DNA of 64,000 nt from contig JADJWI010000003.1 of NCBI GenBank assembly GCA_016716435.1, positions 620,001-684,000 of the forward strand. Reading direction: 5' to 3'. The DNA comes from Acidobacteriota bacterium. GTDB lineage: Bacteria > Acidobacteriota > Blastocatellia > Pyrinomonadales > Pyrinomonadaceae. The notes below the pieces were generated by a model. The model saw only the letters and a program-made list of their open reading frames with translations. It did no database searches and had not been told where the DNA came from. The translations under genes were made by a program, and so were the position numbers. Below are positions 55,192 through 64,000 of the stretch, one piece after another; position 1 is the first letter of the stretch; the number at the start of each line of letters is the position of its first letter.

Positions 55192-56163
55192 ATGGACCGA
55201 TTCCCGAGAGAGTTCGTGACCGAATGGCGAAAGCTCGAGCTGCCCTTCAAGGGCGATCGGGCTGTCGTTGCCGTTTCGGGCGGGGCGGATTCGGTCTCGC
55301 TCCTGCTTGTGCTCAGCGAGCTCGCGCGGCGGCGGAAGATCACCAACGAGCTAATCGTTGCTCACTTTGACCATGGCCTCCGCGGTGAAGAGAGCCTCGC
55401 GGATGCAGAGTTCGTCCGCGAACTTGCCGGTTCGTTAGGATACGAATTTGAGCTCGGCCGCGGGCGGATCGCGAAGAAAGGGAATCTCGAACAGAATGCC
55501 CGGCTTGCCCGCTACACATTTCTTGCGAAAACAGCTGAACGGCACAAGGCCTTTGCCGTTCTGACTGCGCACACGCTTAATGACCAAGCCGAGACTTTCT
55601 TGTTGAACCTCATCCGCGGAAGCGGGCCCGAGGGCCTGGCGGCGATGCGGCCGATTCGCCCGCTCGAGGGCACCGAGGCGAGGCTTATCCGGCCGATGCT
55701 CCACTGGGCGAAACGCGAAGAAACGGAGGAGTTTTGCCTCGCACGCGGAGTTAATTTCAGGACCGATACGATGAACCGCGACCCGCGCTTTACGCGAGTT
55801 CGGATCAGGACCGAACTGCTGCCGCTTTTGAAGACCTTTAACCCGAAGATCGTCGAACAACTCGCCCGGACGGCGGGGCTAATGCCGACCCCAGAAAGCG
55901 AATCCGCAAACGCCGCGGCGGGCGAAAACGTTGTTTTGGAGCTCAAGCTCGCATTGCTTCGCAAAATGGACAAACCCGGATTGCGGAACACGCTCCGGCA
56001 ATGGATAAAGGCAAACCGCGGAAGCTTGAGAGGAATAACGCATCGGCATGTCGAGGGCGTTGAGCGGCTTGTTAGAAGTGAAAAAAGCGGAAAAACTGCG
56101 GAGCTTCCTACGGGAACGGTTGTCCGCAAGGGCTCCGGCAAGCTCTTCTATGAGCCGAAATAG
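55192..56163 (+). CDS. tilS: tRNA(Ile)-lysidine synthase
   Basis: A 323-residue enzyme that converts C34 to lysidine in the CAU anticodon of tRNA-Ile2 so that it reads AUA. AVVAVSGGADSVSLLLVLSE (PP-loop), LIVAHFDHGLRGEESLADAE, TAHTLNDQAETFLLNLIRGS and FRTDTMNRDPRFTRVRIRTE are characteristic. The C-terminal domain is short. It begins 5 bp after the thioesterase and precedes ftsH, the usual tilS-ftsH order. Confidence 0.95.
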   Translation: MDRFPREFVTEWRKLELPFKGDRAVVAVSGGADSVSLLLVLSELARRRKITNELIVAHFDHGLRGEESLADAEFVRELAGSLGYEFELGRGRIAKKGNLEQNARLARYTFLAKTAERHKAFAVLTAHTLNDQAETFLLNLIRGSGPEGLAAMRPIRPLEGTEARLIRPMLHWAKREETEEFCLARGVNFRTDTMNRDPRFTRVRIRTELLPLLKTFNPKIVEQLARTAGLMPTPESESANAAAGENVVLELKLALLRKMDKPGLRNTLRQWIKANRGSLRGITHRHVEGVERLVRSEKSGKTAELPTGTVVRKGSGKLFYEPK

Positions 56164-56311
56164 GTTGAAAAAAGGGCAGTGCGCGCCTACAATCATAGGT
56201 TGGCTTGTGATGTTGGCCTGTCGCTTCGATGACAACGGGGCGACAGGCTGTTACATCTAAGCCATATTAAAGATGATCCGGGCTTTTTGGGCAGGATCAG
56301 GAGGCTGTAAA

Positions 56312-58234
56312 TTGAATTCAAAGGCAAGACAAGTTTTTCTGTGGTTGATGATCATTTCCAGTGCTTTGCTGTTTGTTTGGTACCTTCAGGGCCAACAAAC
56401 AAAGCCGGCACAGGAACTCTCTTTTGATGCTGCCCTGACGCAGATCAGGAACAAGGACATCAAAGAGGTGACGATGAAGTCCGATACGCTTGAGCTCGTC
56501 AATATGGCGGACGAAAAGCTGAGCGCAAAGCTCGATGCGAGCGATGCGACCCGCGACCAGATCTACGCGGCGGTCGCCGGTACGGATACGAAGGTCAACC
56601 TCGAGCAATCCTCGAGCGGCATCGGCTGGCTGCTTTTGATCAATCTGCTTCCGTTCCTTCTTCTCGTCGGTTTTCTCGCATTTACCCTGCGGCAAATGCA
56701 GGCGGGCGGTAACAAGGCCCTGAGCTTTGGTAAGTCAAAGGCAAAGCTACTCAACAATCAACAGAAGCGTGTTACGTTTAAGGACGTCGCCGGTGTTGAA
56801 GAGGCGAAGGAAGAGCTCCAGGAGATCATCGAATTTCTAAAGGACCCGCAAAAGTTTCAGAAGCTCGGCGGCAAGATCCCGAAGGGCGTCCTGATGGTCG
56901 GCCCTCCCGGAACCGGTAAGACTTTGCTCGCTAAGGCGATCGCCGGCGAGGCCAATGTTCCTTTCTTTTCGATCTCGGGTTCCGATTTCGTCGAAATGTT
57001 TGTCGGCGTTGGAGCAAGCCGCGTTCGCGACCTCTTTGAACAGGGTAAGAAGAATGCACCGTGCATCATCTTCATTGATGAGATCGACGCTGTTGGACGT
57101 CATCGCGGAGCAGGCCTCGGCGGCGGCCACGATGAACGCGAACAGACGCTCAATCAGCTTCTGGTCGAAATGGATGGCTTTGAATCGAACGATGGTGTCA
57201 TTCTCGTTGCCTCGACCAACCGGCCTGATGTGCTCGACCCGGCCCTCTTAAGGCCCGGCCGTTTTGACCGCCGCGTTGTTGTTGGCCGGCCGGACGTTCG
57301 CGGCCGCGAGGGCATTCTCAAGGTACACACGCGGAAGATACCGCTCGATGAAGGCGTGGACATCAATGTTATCGCCCGCGGAACGCCCGGATTTACCGGT
57401 GCCGACCTTGCCAATATCGTAAACGAAGCGGCGCTCAATGCCGCCCGGTTCAACAAGAAGGTCGTCGGGATGAGCGACTTCGAGATCGCCAAGGACAAGG
57501 TGATCATGGGTGCCGAACGCAAGAGTATGGTGCTCTCGGATGCCGAGAAGCGGCTGACGGCTTTTCATGAAGCCGGGCATACGCTCGTCGGCCTCAAGGT
57601 GCCTTCGGCCGATCCGGTCCATAAGGTAACGATCATTCCGCGCGGAATGGCCCTTGGTGTGACCCAACAGCTTCCGGAAGCTGACCGCCACAGCTATACC
57701 CGCGAATACATGATGAGCCAGATCGCGATCCTGATGGGCGGACGGCTTGCCGAAGAGATCTACTTCGGAGCGGACCAAGTAACAACGGGGGCCTCTAACG
57801 ATATCGAGCGGGCGACCGAGCTTGCCCGGGCAATGGTTTGCGAATATGGAATGTCCGATCTTGGGCCGCTGACCTTCGGTAAGAAGGAAGAGCAGATCTT
57901 CCTCGGCCGCGAGATCAACCAGCACCGCGATTACTCTGAGGACACGGCGATCAAGATCGACCAAGAGGTCAAGAAGCTTGTCACTCAGCAGTACGATTAT
58001 GCTCGCACGATAATTGTCGATAACGCCGACGCGATGGTGCGGCTCTCCGAGGCATTGCTTGAACTCGAAACGCTCGACAGCGTACAGATAAGACGCGTCG
58101 TTGCAGGGCTTCCGCTCGAAGGCACAGAACCGGCACCGTCAACCAATGACGACAACGGTTCGCCTGAGGTCGAGGAAAAGGCCGAGCGATTCAAAAAGCC
58201 GATCCTGCCGCCGATAACGCCGGCAACGGCATGA
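56312..58234 (+). CDS. ftsH: ATP-dependent zinc metalloprotease FtsH
   Basis: A 640-residue membrane AAA+ protease that degrades misfolded membrane proteins and some regulators. Two transmembrane helices (about residues 8-26 and 105-124, with an extracytoplasmic loop between), AAA Walker A GPPGTGKTLLAKAIAGEANV, SRH region and the zinc motif HEAGH (FHEAGHTLVGLKVPS). The TTG start at 56312 is preceded by AGGAGG 7 nt away; the frame upstream to an ATG at 56273 is unlikely. It lies in the tilS-ftsH-folP cluster. Confidence 0.97.
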   Translation: MNSKARQVFLWLMIISSALLFVWYLQGQQTKPAQELSFDAALTQIRNKDIKEVTMKSDTLELVNMADEKLSAKLDASDATRDQIYAAVAGTDTKVNLEQSSSGIGWLLLINLLPFLLLVGFLAFTLRQMQAGGNKALSFGKSKAKLLNNQQKRVTFKDVAGVEEAKEELQEIIEFLKDPQKFQKLGGKIPKGVLMVGPPGTGKTLLAKAIAGEANVPFFSISGSDFVEMFVGVGASRVRDLFEQGKKNAPCIIFIDEIDAVGRHRGAGLGGGHDEREQTLNQLLVEMDGFESNDGVILVASTNRPDVLDPALLRPGRFDRRVVVGRPDVRGREGILKVHTRKIPLDEGVDINVIARGTPGFTGADLANIVNEAALNAARFNKKVVGMSDFEIAKDKVIMGAERKSMVLSDAEKRLTAFHEAGHTLVGLKVPSADPVHKVTIIPRGMALGVTQQLPEADRHSYTREYMMSQIAILMGGRLAEEIYFGADQVTTGASNDIERATELARAMVCEYGMSDLGPLTFGKKEEQIFLGREINQHRDYSEDTAIKIDQEVKKLVTQQYDYARTIIVDNADAMVRLSEALLELETLDSVQIRRVVAGLPLEGTEPAPSTNDDNGSPEVEEKAERFKKPILPPITPATA

Positions 58235-58256
58235 GACGTGAAAAAGTGAAAAAGTA

Positions 58257-58294
58257 GAAAAAGGGGGAAAGTGATAGTGCTTTTCCCCTTTTTC
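58257..58294. terminator. Strong hairpin between ftsH and folP
   Basis: A 14-bp stem (GAAAAAGGGGGAAA / TTTTCCCCTTTTTC with one G-T pair) with a 10-nt loop. No T-run follows on the + strand. It could be a terminator or processing site. Confidence 0.5.
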
Positions 58295-58319
58295 GTGTCT
58301 TTTTGCTAGTCCAATCGAA

Positions 58320-59162
58320 ATGCACTGGAAAATCGCACGCAGAACGCTCTCGCTTGAGCGGCCGTTGGTGATGGCGATACTGAATGTGACGCCGGATAGC
58401 TTTTCCGACGGCGGCCGATTCGCTTTGCTCGATGACGCGCTTCGGCGGGTTGAAGAGATAGTTGCGGAAGGTGCTGACATCATCGACATCGGCGGCGAAT
58501 CGACGCGGCCGGGCAGCCAAAGGGTCTCAGCGGAAGACGAATGCGAGCGTGTAATTCCGGTGATCGCGGCGATCGCAAAGCGCTTTGACGTACCGGTCTC
58601 GATCGATACTAGCAAGGCCCAGGTCGCACGGGCTGCGACAGAAGCGGGTGCAGAGATCATCAATGACATCGCCGGGTTGCGATGGGATGCCGAGATCGCT
58701 GCCGTCGCAGCGGCGAGCGGAGCGGGCCTTGTGCTGATGCACTCTCGCGGCGAGTTTGAGACGATGCACAGCGAGCCGCCGGTTGCGGACGTTATCGAAG
58801 AGGTCGCTGCAGGCTTGCGCCGTTCGATAGCTGCGGCAAATGAACGCGGTGTCATGAACGAACAGATCGTGCTCGATATCGGCATCGGCTTTGGCAAGAC
58901 TCCGCGGCAGAACTTAGAATTGCTCGCCAAACTTGATAAACTGTCGTCCTCGCTTCCGGGTTTTCCGCTGCTTGTCGGCGCTTCGCGAAAGTCTTTCATC
59001 GCAAAGACGCTCGGCGATATGCCGCCCGAAGCGCGGCTTCCGGCAAGCCTTGCCGCCGCTGCGGTCGCGGTGATGAACGGTGCTCAGATCATTAGGGCAC
59101 ATGACGTCCGCGAAACCGTTCAAGCGGTCCGGCTCGCGGCAGCAATATTGGAGCAACGATGA
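58320..59162 (+). CDS. folP: Dihydropteroate synthase
   Basis: A 280-residue TIM-barrel enzyme that joins p-aminobenzoate to the pterin in folate synthesis, and the sulfonamide target. LVMAILNVTPDSFSDGGRFA, ADIIDIGGESTRPGSQRVSA, VSIDTSKAQVARAATEAGAE and VLDIGIGFGKTPRQNLELLA are the family motifs. The 3' end overlaps lptE by 4 bp. Confidence 0.96.
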   Translation: MHWKIARRTLSLERPLVMAILNVTPDSFSDGGRFALLDDALRRVEEIVAEGADIIDIGGESTRPGSQRVSAEDECERVIPVIAAIAKRFDVPVSIDTSKAQVARAATEAGAEIINDIAGLRWDAEIAAVAAASGAGLVLMHSRGEFETMHSEPPVADVIEEVAAGLRRSIAAANERGVMNEQIVLDIGIGFGKTPRQNLELLAKLDKLSSSLPGFPLLVGASRKSFIAKTLGDMPPEARLPASLAAAAVAVMNGAQIIRAHDVRETVQAVRLAAAILEQR

Positions 59163-59710
59163 AGTTTTTACGCCTCGCAGCAATTGTCTCGCTCGCCTTC
59201 ACGGCCGCAGGTTTCACCGATTGCTATAAGCCGGTGACGAACTCCGGATTGCCAAACCACATAAAGACGGTGGCAGTTCCGGCATTTCAGGCCGAGGCGA
59301 AGGGGCTACGCTATCGGGTCGAATCGAGGTTTACTGAGGCCGTCAGCCGCGAGATAATCCGCCGCGGCAATGGGCTAAAGGTGCAGGGCACGCTGCAGGG
59401 GGCTGATGCCGTTATCGAAGGCACGATCCGCGATTTCACGTTCACCGGCGTTCTTCTCGACCGCGCGGGCCGTGCCCGAGTTTATGAGGTGACGATCGTT
59501 TCGGCGGTCACCATTCGCGACCTGAAGGAAGAGAAGATCATCTACGACAACCAGAACTTCGTGTTTCGTGATTCTTTTGAGTTTTCGGAAGACCCGCGGT
59601 CGTTTTTCAACGAAGAAGACCCGGCGGTTGAACGCATCGCCCGAGCCTTTGCCGAGTCGGCCGTTTCGGCTTTCGTCAACGGCATCGGAGTTCGCGAAGA
59701 GAAGAAGTAG
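59159..59710 (+). CDS. lptE: LptE-like LPS-assembly protein
   Basis: A 183-residue exported protein with an N-terminal hydrophobic segment; Cys22 (FTDCYKPVTN) may be acylated, but it is not a textbook lipobox. The rest (SRFTEAVSREIIRRGNGLKV, VIEGTIRDFTFTGVLL, ERIARAFAESAVSAFVNGIG) matches LptE, the plug of the LptD outer-membrane channel for LPS. lptD is not nearby. Location between folP and holA is the usual one in several phyla. Confidence 0.82.
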   Translation: MKFLRLAAIVSLAFTAAGFTDCYKPVTNSGLPNHIKTVAVPAFQAEAKGLRYRVESRFTEAVSREIIRRGNGLKVQGTLQGADAVIEGTIRDFTFTGVLLDRAGRARVYEVTIVSAVTIRDLKEEKIIYDNQNFVFRDSFEFSEDPRSFFNEEDPAVERIARAFAESAVSAFVNGIGVREEKK

Positions 59711-59722
59711 CCGACAAATCAG

Positions 59723-60769
59723 ATGCCAGAGCTCTCAAAGGAACAACTTCGCAACCACATCAAGACCGGCAGCTTCGCTCCGGTCTATTTGCTTTTCGGC
59801 AATGAGGCATATCTCCGCGATATTGCCGCGAAGACGATCGCCGACCGGGCATTTGGCGAGGGCGAGCTTCGCGAATTCAATGACGACCGCTTCAGCCTCA
59901 CTGACCCTGACGACATCGTTCGGGCTCTCGCCGCTGCCGAGCAACTTCCGATGATGGCGGCCCGGCGCGTGATACGCGTTTCGGACGTGCGGGTTGCGGC
60001 GACGGGTAACCGCGACACGCTGAAAGAAGACGCTCTTCCTCGGCTCGAGAAATACCTTGCAGATCCGTCCCCGAGCACGCTTCTGATCCTGATCGCCGAT
60101 GAGCTTAACGGCAACCGCAAAGCGACGAAGCTGCTCAAGCAGTATGCTGCGACGATCGAGTTTGCTCAGCTTGCCGGCCGCGAGCTTGAGGAATGGGTCC
60201 GGCGACAGTTTCGCGAGCTCGGTGCCGAAGCGGACGACGCTGCCATTCGGTTCCTGATCGCGACTGCGGGTTCGGAACTACGGCGGCTTTCCAACGAGGT
60301 GAAGAAGCTCGCGGCGTCCGCTATGCCCGAGGGCCGCGTAACGGTCGATATGATCGAGGCGGTCGTGCCGCATTCGCGGGAACTTTCGAACTTCGACCTG
60401 ACCGATAACCTGATCGCCGGCCGCAAAGACAAGGCGATCAAGATCCTCAGAAAACTCCTCGACGATGAAGCCGAACCGCTTATGCTGCTCGGGCTGATCG
60501 CCTCGCGTTACCGAAGTTTGCTTGTTGCAAAAGAACTGATGGACCGCGGCGTTGACCGCGGCACTGTCGCAAGGCGGGCGAAGATCTTCGGACCCGCCGC
60601 GGATGAGGTTTTTGCTGCCGCTCGGCGGACCGACCGTGCCCGGCTCGCCACCTCCATAAACAAAATGGCCGCCGCGGACCTTGCCATTAAGACGTCGGTC
60701 GGCGGCGGTGGAAAGGCCGGCTCACAAATGCAGATCGAAATGCTGGTCTGCGAGCTTGCCGAATTGTAA
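59723..60769 (+). CDS. holA: DNA polymerase III subunit delta
   Basis: A 348-residue clamp-loader subunit. APVYLLFGNEAYLRDIAAKT (AAA-like N domain), LLILIADELNGNRKATKLLK, EEWVRRQFRELGAEADDAAI, SNFDLTDNLIAGRKDKAIKI and the C-terminal collar. It opens the beta clamp. It follows lptE by 12 bp. Confidence 0.93.
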   Translation: MPELSKEQLRNHIKTGSFAPVYLLFGNEAYLRDIAAKTIADRAFGEGELREFNDDRFSLTDPDDIVRALAAAEQLPMMAARRVIRVSDVRVAATGNRDTLKEDALPRLEKYLADPSPSTLLILIADELNGNRKATKLLKQYAATIEFAQLAGRELEEWVRRQFRELGAEADDAAIRFLIATAGSELRRLSNEVKKLAASAMPEGRVTVDMIEAVVPHSRELSNFDLTDNLIAGRKDKAIKILRKLLDDEAEPLMLLGLIASRYRSLLVAKELMDRGVDRGTVARRAKIFGPAADEVFAAARRTDRARLATSINKMAAADLAIKTSVGGGGKAGSQMQIEMLVCELAEL

Positions 60770-60782
60770 TACTAAAAAAGGG

Positions 60783-60864
60783 TTGTAGGGGCAGCATTTC
60801 GGCTGACCTTGGGGAACGTCACCTGGGAAAGGAGGACGGACCGGGACAAGCCCTGCCCCTACAA
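60783..60864. repeat. 82-bp inverted-repeat element after holA
   Basis: TTGTAGGGGCAG (60783-60794) and CTGCCCCTACAA (60853-60864) are perfect 12-bp arms, with GGGACAAGCCC inside. It is a REP-like element in the gap between holA and the convergent zinc-ribbon gene. Confidence 0.78.
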
Positions 60865-60904
60865 ACTTGTGCGGGCCGCTGGGAGGCTGGCGGCCACAGA
60901 ATTG

Positions 60905-61633
60905 TTAGATCGGCTGATTGCCGAGAGCTTCGCTGAAGTAGTGATAGAGGTCGTTGTAGTCGACCAACGCCCGATTGAGGATAAGCGGCAATTGCTTGAT
61001 GTCGCGCGTGTTTATGATGAGATTCAAGTTGCGCAGGAAGGCTTCGTGGGCGTTCATTGTCGTGCCGGCGTCCTCGAGCGAGATGAGGTACAGCTTGCGG
61101 CGTTCGGACGAGTACATAGCGTTTGCCTTTTGCTGAATGATCGCGGCACCACCAAGCTCAGCGGCAAAATCCGGCGAGAAAATCATCACACCCGTCTTAC
61201 CCTCGCGAAGCCTTTCATTGGCTTGGGCCGGCGTCTCGGCGATATAGACCTTATAACCCGCTCCGGTCAGGACGGAAGCCACTTCATCACGCTTTTCACC
61301 GAGGCAGAGAAGGACGCGTCGGGCCTTTTTGCCGACCTCGTCGTCCTTATCGAGCGCCGTGCCGCCGTGCTTAAGTGCCGAAAGCAGCGACCGCAGGGCC
61401 TGATTTATTTCCTGCTCGGATTCTTTTTCCTCAAACTCGGCAGGGCTATTGGCGGCGGGCGGAGCAGGCTTGCTCGCCTCAAGTTGGCTTGCCGCCGAAG
61501 CGGCTGCAGCCGAGTCCTTATTCGCCCGGAGCATATTCGAGCACCGCGGGCAGCGAACGGTGAAGATCGTAGTCGGGATCTTCGTTTCGTCCACCTGAAG
61601 TGAAACTGAGCAATTGTCGCAGCGGATGATCAT
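60905..61633 (-). CDS. MJ0042-type zinc-ribbon protein with receiver-like domain
   Basis: A 242-residue protein. The N-terminus is an MJ0042-like zinc ribbon (IRCDNCSVSLQVDETKIP ... VRCPRCSNMLRANK), then an Ala/Pro-rich linker (about 40-70) and a response-regulator-like Rossmann fold (about 105-240: RRVLLCLGEKRDEVASVLTG, VMIFSPDFAAELGGAAIIQQ, LYLISLEDAGTTMNAHEAFL). Whether a phosphorylatable Asp is present is unclear. It lies just downstream of pilT on the same strand (49 bp), so a role in pilus control is a guess. Confidence 0.75.
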   Translation of the reverse strand: MIIRCDNCSVSLQVDETKIPTTIFTVRCPRCSNMLRANKDSAAAASAASQLEASKPAPPAANSPAEFEEKESEQEINQALRSLLSALKHGGTALDKDDEVGKKARRVLLCLGEKRDEVASVLTGAGYKVYIAETPAQANERLREGKTGVMIFSPDFAAELGGAAIIQQKANAMYSSERRKLYLISLEDAGTTMNAHEAFLRNLNLIINTRDIKQLPLILNRALVDYNDLYHYFSEALGNQPI

Positions 61634-61681
61634 AACTTTAGTGAGTGAAGCAAAGTGCTTTCATGTCGGCTATCGGGCGGC

Positions 61682-62920
61682 TTATTCGAGCATATCGAGG
61701 ACCGAGGCGGCTGGGGGAGCTGCCGTCGGCGGCGGAGCGATCGGGTCAACTGCCGGCATCTTGGCACTCGTCGAGCCGTTGAGACCGCCGTTGTTGCTTG
61801 ATTGCGAGAGGTAGTCCTCGGTCGAGGAAAGCCCCTTGAGCTGGAGAAGTAGATTGTTTTGGTTGGTGGCATATGAGATGCCGTCCTCGAGCGTGATGAT
61901 CTTGTCCTCGATCATCTTGCGAATGACCGAATCGAAGTCCTGCATTCCGTCTATTTCGCCATCGCGGATGGCATCGAGAAGTGTTTTGCCTTCGCTCTCA
62001 CCTTTCTCAATATACTCACGCGTTCGCGGGTTTGATCTCATCACCTCGACCGCGGCGATTCGGCCCTTGCCGTCGGCTCGCGGGATCAACCGCTGTGAAA
62101 CAATGTAGCGGAAGGTCTGTGCCAGGCGTGTGCGGATGACGCGCTCTTCGTTCTTCGGATAAAGGCCGATGATGCGATCGATGGTCTTCGAGGCATCGAT
62201 GGTGTGCAGGGTCGAGAGCACAAGGTGGCCCGTTTCTGCTGCTTCAAGGGCGATCTCGGTCGTTTCAAGGTCGCGCATCTCGCCGACGAGGATGACCTTT
62301 GGGGCCTGTCGGAGTGCGGCACGAAGTGCAGAGGCAAAATCCTTCGTGTCGTGGCCGACCTCGCGTTGGTTGATGGTCGATTTCTTGTGGTTGTGAAGGA
62401 ACTCGATCGGGTCTTCGATCGTGACGATGTGATAGCTCTTCGTCTCGTTTATCTGGTCGATGATTGCGGCGAGGGTCGAGCTCTTTCCCGAACCGGTCGG
62501 GCCGGTCAGGAGGACAACGCCATTGCGAAGTTCGCAGATCTCCGAAAGCTGCGGCGGCAGATTGAGCTGCTCAAAGCTCGGGATGTCGTGCGGGATGACA
62601 CGCATCACGATCGAATACGAGTTCCGCTGTTGGAAAATGTTGACGCGAAAACGGCACTTGCCGGGCAGGGCGTAGCTCAGGTCAGCCGTTCGAAATCGGG
62701 CAAGATTAGCGGCCGCTTCCGGGTTGTCGCGAAGAAGGGCAAGAGCGATCTGCTCGGTCTGAAAGGCGGAGAGCCGTCCGAGGCCCATCGGCGTAGCGGA
62801 ATAAAGCGTGCCGTTTATCTCGATCTGCGGCTTTTGTCCGCATGAGAAATTAAGGTCGCTTACATTCTCGGAAACGAGCAGCATCTGCTCGATAATGGGT
62901 GCTATATCCAGCAAACTCAT
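61682..62920 (-). CDS. pilT: Type IV pilus retraction ATPase PilT
   Basis: A 412-residue secretion/pilus ATPase. LLTGPTGSGKSSTLAAIIDQ (Walker A), VTIEDPIEFLHNHKKSTINQ, GEMRDLETTEIALEAAETGH (Walker B region) and LSTLHTIDASKTIDRIIGLY. It has the PilT/PilU type N-terminal domain. It powers pilus retraction and twitching. A good promoter lies upstream (63017-63045). No other pil gene is in the window. Confidence 0.93.
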   Translation of the reverse strand: MSLLDIAPIIEQMLLVSENVSDLNFSCGQKPQIEINGTLYSATPMGLGRLSAFQTEQIALALLRDNPEAAANLARFRTADLSYALPGKCRFRVNIFQQRNSYSIVMRVIPHDIPSFEQLNLPPQLSEICELRNGVVLLTGPTGSGKSSTLAAIIDQINETKSYHIVTIEDPIEFLHNHKKSTINQREVGHDTKDFASALRAALRQAPKVILVGEMRDLETTEIALEAAETGHLVLSTLHTIDASKTIDRIIGLYPKNEERVIRTRLAQTFRYIVSQRLIPRADGKGRIAAVEVMRSNPRTREYIEKGESEGKTLLDAIRDGEIDGMQDFDSVIRKMIEDKIITLEDGISYATNQNNLLLQLKGLSSTEDYLSQSSNNGGLNGSTSAKMPAVDPIAPPPTAAPPAASVLDMLE

Positions 62921-63016
62921 TTGAAGGGGTTACTCCTGAAGAGATCCGGGAAGAAAAGGGGGATAAGCCGGGAAGATCGTGCGGGTCAATATCGGGACCG
63001 CGAAACGCCATAAACA

Positions 63017-63045
63017 TTATTACCCGATTACGGGCCACGGTGCAA
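63017..63045 (-). promoter_or_regulatory. Promoter of the pilT transcript
   Basis: On the minus strand TTGCAC (63045-63040), a 17-bp spacer and TAATAA (63022-63017), about 97 bp before the pilT start. Confidence 0.6.
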
Positions 63046-63068
63046 GCATTATTTAATGATGTTGTACA

Positions 63069-63725
63069 TTATTTTACATACAACGTTCCCGAAACATCGA
63101 TAGCAGCGGTTAGCGATGAGAAATTTCGGACGATATTTTCCCCAACGGCGACCGCAGAACTGATAACGGCGGCCGAATCGGCTCCCGCACGGATGACGTC
63201 CGCGATATTGCTCACATTTATGCCGCCGATAGCGACGAGCGGGATGTTTGGCAGGGCTTTTCTGATCTCCGTGAGTTGAGCGAGACCGACGACAGGTTCG
63301 GTGTCGGTTTTCGTAGCCGTCGGGAAGATCGGGCCAAAAGCGATGTAATCGATGGGTTCCTCGGCAGCGGCAATAGCCTCAGCCAGGCTGTGGGTCGAAA
63401 AACCGATAATGGCATCATCGCCGAGCAGACGTCGGGCAGCGGCGGGCGGAAGATCTGTCTGGCCGAGATGGACGCCGTCCGCTCCGGTCATTAGGGCGAT
63501 ATCGACTCGATCGTTTATCAGAAGCGTGATACCGACCTCGCGAGCGGCGGCAACGGCCTCGCACGCTTCTAAGTAGAACTCGCGGGCAGCAAGCGATTTC
63601 TCGCGGAGCTGGATGAGTGTTGCCCCTGCATCGGCCAATCGCCGCACCTGTTCGGCATGGGAAAGGCCGGAAAGCTCCCGGTCTGTGACGGGATAAATAC
63701 GCGGCAATTTGAGGCTTCGATTCAT
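63069..63725 (-). CDS. thiE: Thiamine phosphate synthase
   Basis: A 218-residue TIM-barrel enzyme that joins the pyrimidine and thiazole phosphates. LIQLREKSLAAREFYLEACE, LLINDRVDIALMTGADGVHL and YIAFGPIFPTATKTDTEPVV with PLVAIGGINVSNIADVIRAG are the ThiE motifs. No other thiamine gene or TPP riboswitch is visible. It is 6 bp downstream of the next gene on the same strand. Confidence 0.94.
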   Translation of the reverse strand: MNRSLKLPRIYPVTDRELSGLSHAEQVRRLADAGATLIQLREKSLAAREFYLEACEAVAAAREVGITLLINDRVDIALMTGADGVHLGQTDLPPAAARRLLGDDAIIGFSTHSLAEAIAAAEEPIDYIAFGPIFPTATKTDTEPVVGLAQLTEIRKALPNIPLVAIGGINVSNIADVIRAGADSAAVISSAVAVGENIVRNFSSLTAAIDVSGTLYVK

Positions 63726-63731
63726 CGGAGT

Positions 63732-64000
63732 TCAGACCAGCGATTTGGTCATCAGGTAGCCGTCCTCGCCGTTATTGTAATACTTTTTAAGTAACTGGAC
63801 GCTAGCGTAGCCGCGGCGTTTGTAGAATTCGTGGGCGACGAGATTGCTGACGCGGACCTCAAGTACAACGGTCGAAATGCCCTTTGCCTGAAGTGCCGCT
63901 TCCAAATGGGCAAGGAGGCGAGAGGCGAGGTCGCGGCGGCGATGCTCCGGGGCGACGCCGATGGTGGTTATGTGTGCCGCACCGTCGGGGTTCATCATCG
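63732..64000 (-). CDS. rimI: GNAT acetyltransferase, RimI-like (5' end beyond the window)
   Basis: Ninety C-terminal codons are visible. HITTIGVAPEHRRRDLASRL is the acetyl-CoA loop, and VVLEVRVSNLVAHEFYKRRG with YYNNGEDGYLM is the RimI-like ending (acetylates the N-terminus of ribosomal protein S18 in E. coli). The start lies beyond position 64000. Confidence 0.82.
   Translation of the reverse strand, partial: MMNPDGAAHITTIGVAPEHRRRDLASRLLAHLEAALQAKGISTVVLEVRVSNLVAHEFYKRRGYASVQLLKKYYNNGEDGYLMTKSLV

Overview
The window is a dense, GC-rich bacterial chromosome segment with about 60 protein genes on both strands. No rRNA, tRNA or CRISPR array was found by eye. Housekeeping gene order, a DUF5117-type met-zincin, a GH20/GH92 glycosidase pair, an ATP synthase operon encoding both b' and b, a TPR/sigma-54 regulator and many short degenerate intergenic repeats point to Acidobacteriota, probably the Blastocatellia/Pyrinomonadales side. 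That placement is inference from gene content; no marker phylogeny was possible.

Layout. 1-8.3 kb (mostly minus): end of a MacB/FtsX-type permease, a MOSC protein translationally coupled to a probable selenoprotein (in-frame UGA at 1660-1662), a large secreted metalloprotease, exonuclease III, an orphan DNA methyltransferase and a DUF421 membrane protein. 8.4-12.6 kb: ATP synthase genes b'-b-delta-alpha-gamma, without a, c, beta or epsilon. 12.7-17.2 kb: small membrane proteins, VanZ, an SPFH/zinc-ribbon protein, Trm112-like, a GT9 glycosyltransferase and MgtE. 17.3-22 kb: ffh-rpsP-khpA-rimM-trmD-rplS-rnhB. 22-31 kb: serine hydrolase, an MreB-like protein with an FHA-GAF-cyclase, cysteine desulfurase, a TPR-sigma54 activator and ClpS. 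31.2-32.1 kb: a DUF1778/GNAT toxin-antitoxin module behind a palindromic operator. 32.1-39.5 kb: ileS behind a structured leader, two small exported proteins, lspA, a GNAT, a four-helix-bundle gene between complementary repeats, lgt and an RluD-family synthase.

39.5-46.6 kb is the accessory heart: two unrelated REP-associated tyrosine transposase (RAYT) units, one with 135-bp direct repeats and one with perfect 32-bp inverted repeats, bracket a GH20 hexosaminidase and a GH92 mannosidase. The GH92 gene carries a 132-bp palindromic element inserted in frame. 46.7-52.1 kb holds a lone DUF1501 protein, an orphan DUF4157 (eCIS-associated) mini-protein, two methyltransferases, a SnoaL-like protein and an AT-richer pair of unknown genes. 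52.1-64 kb returns to core functions: argG/argH, a hotdog thioesterase, tilS-ftsH-folP-lptE-holA, a zinc-ribbon/receiver-like gene with pilT, thiE and a truncated rimI-like gene.

The items most worth following up are the UGA-recoded thioredoxin-like gene, the ileS leader, the two RAYT units and the in-frame element in GH92, the four-helix-bundle gene flanked by heptamer repeats, and the AT-rich unknown pair at 51.1-52.1 kb.
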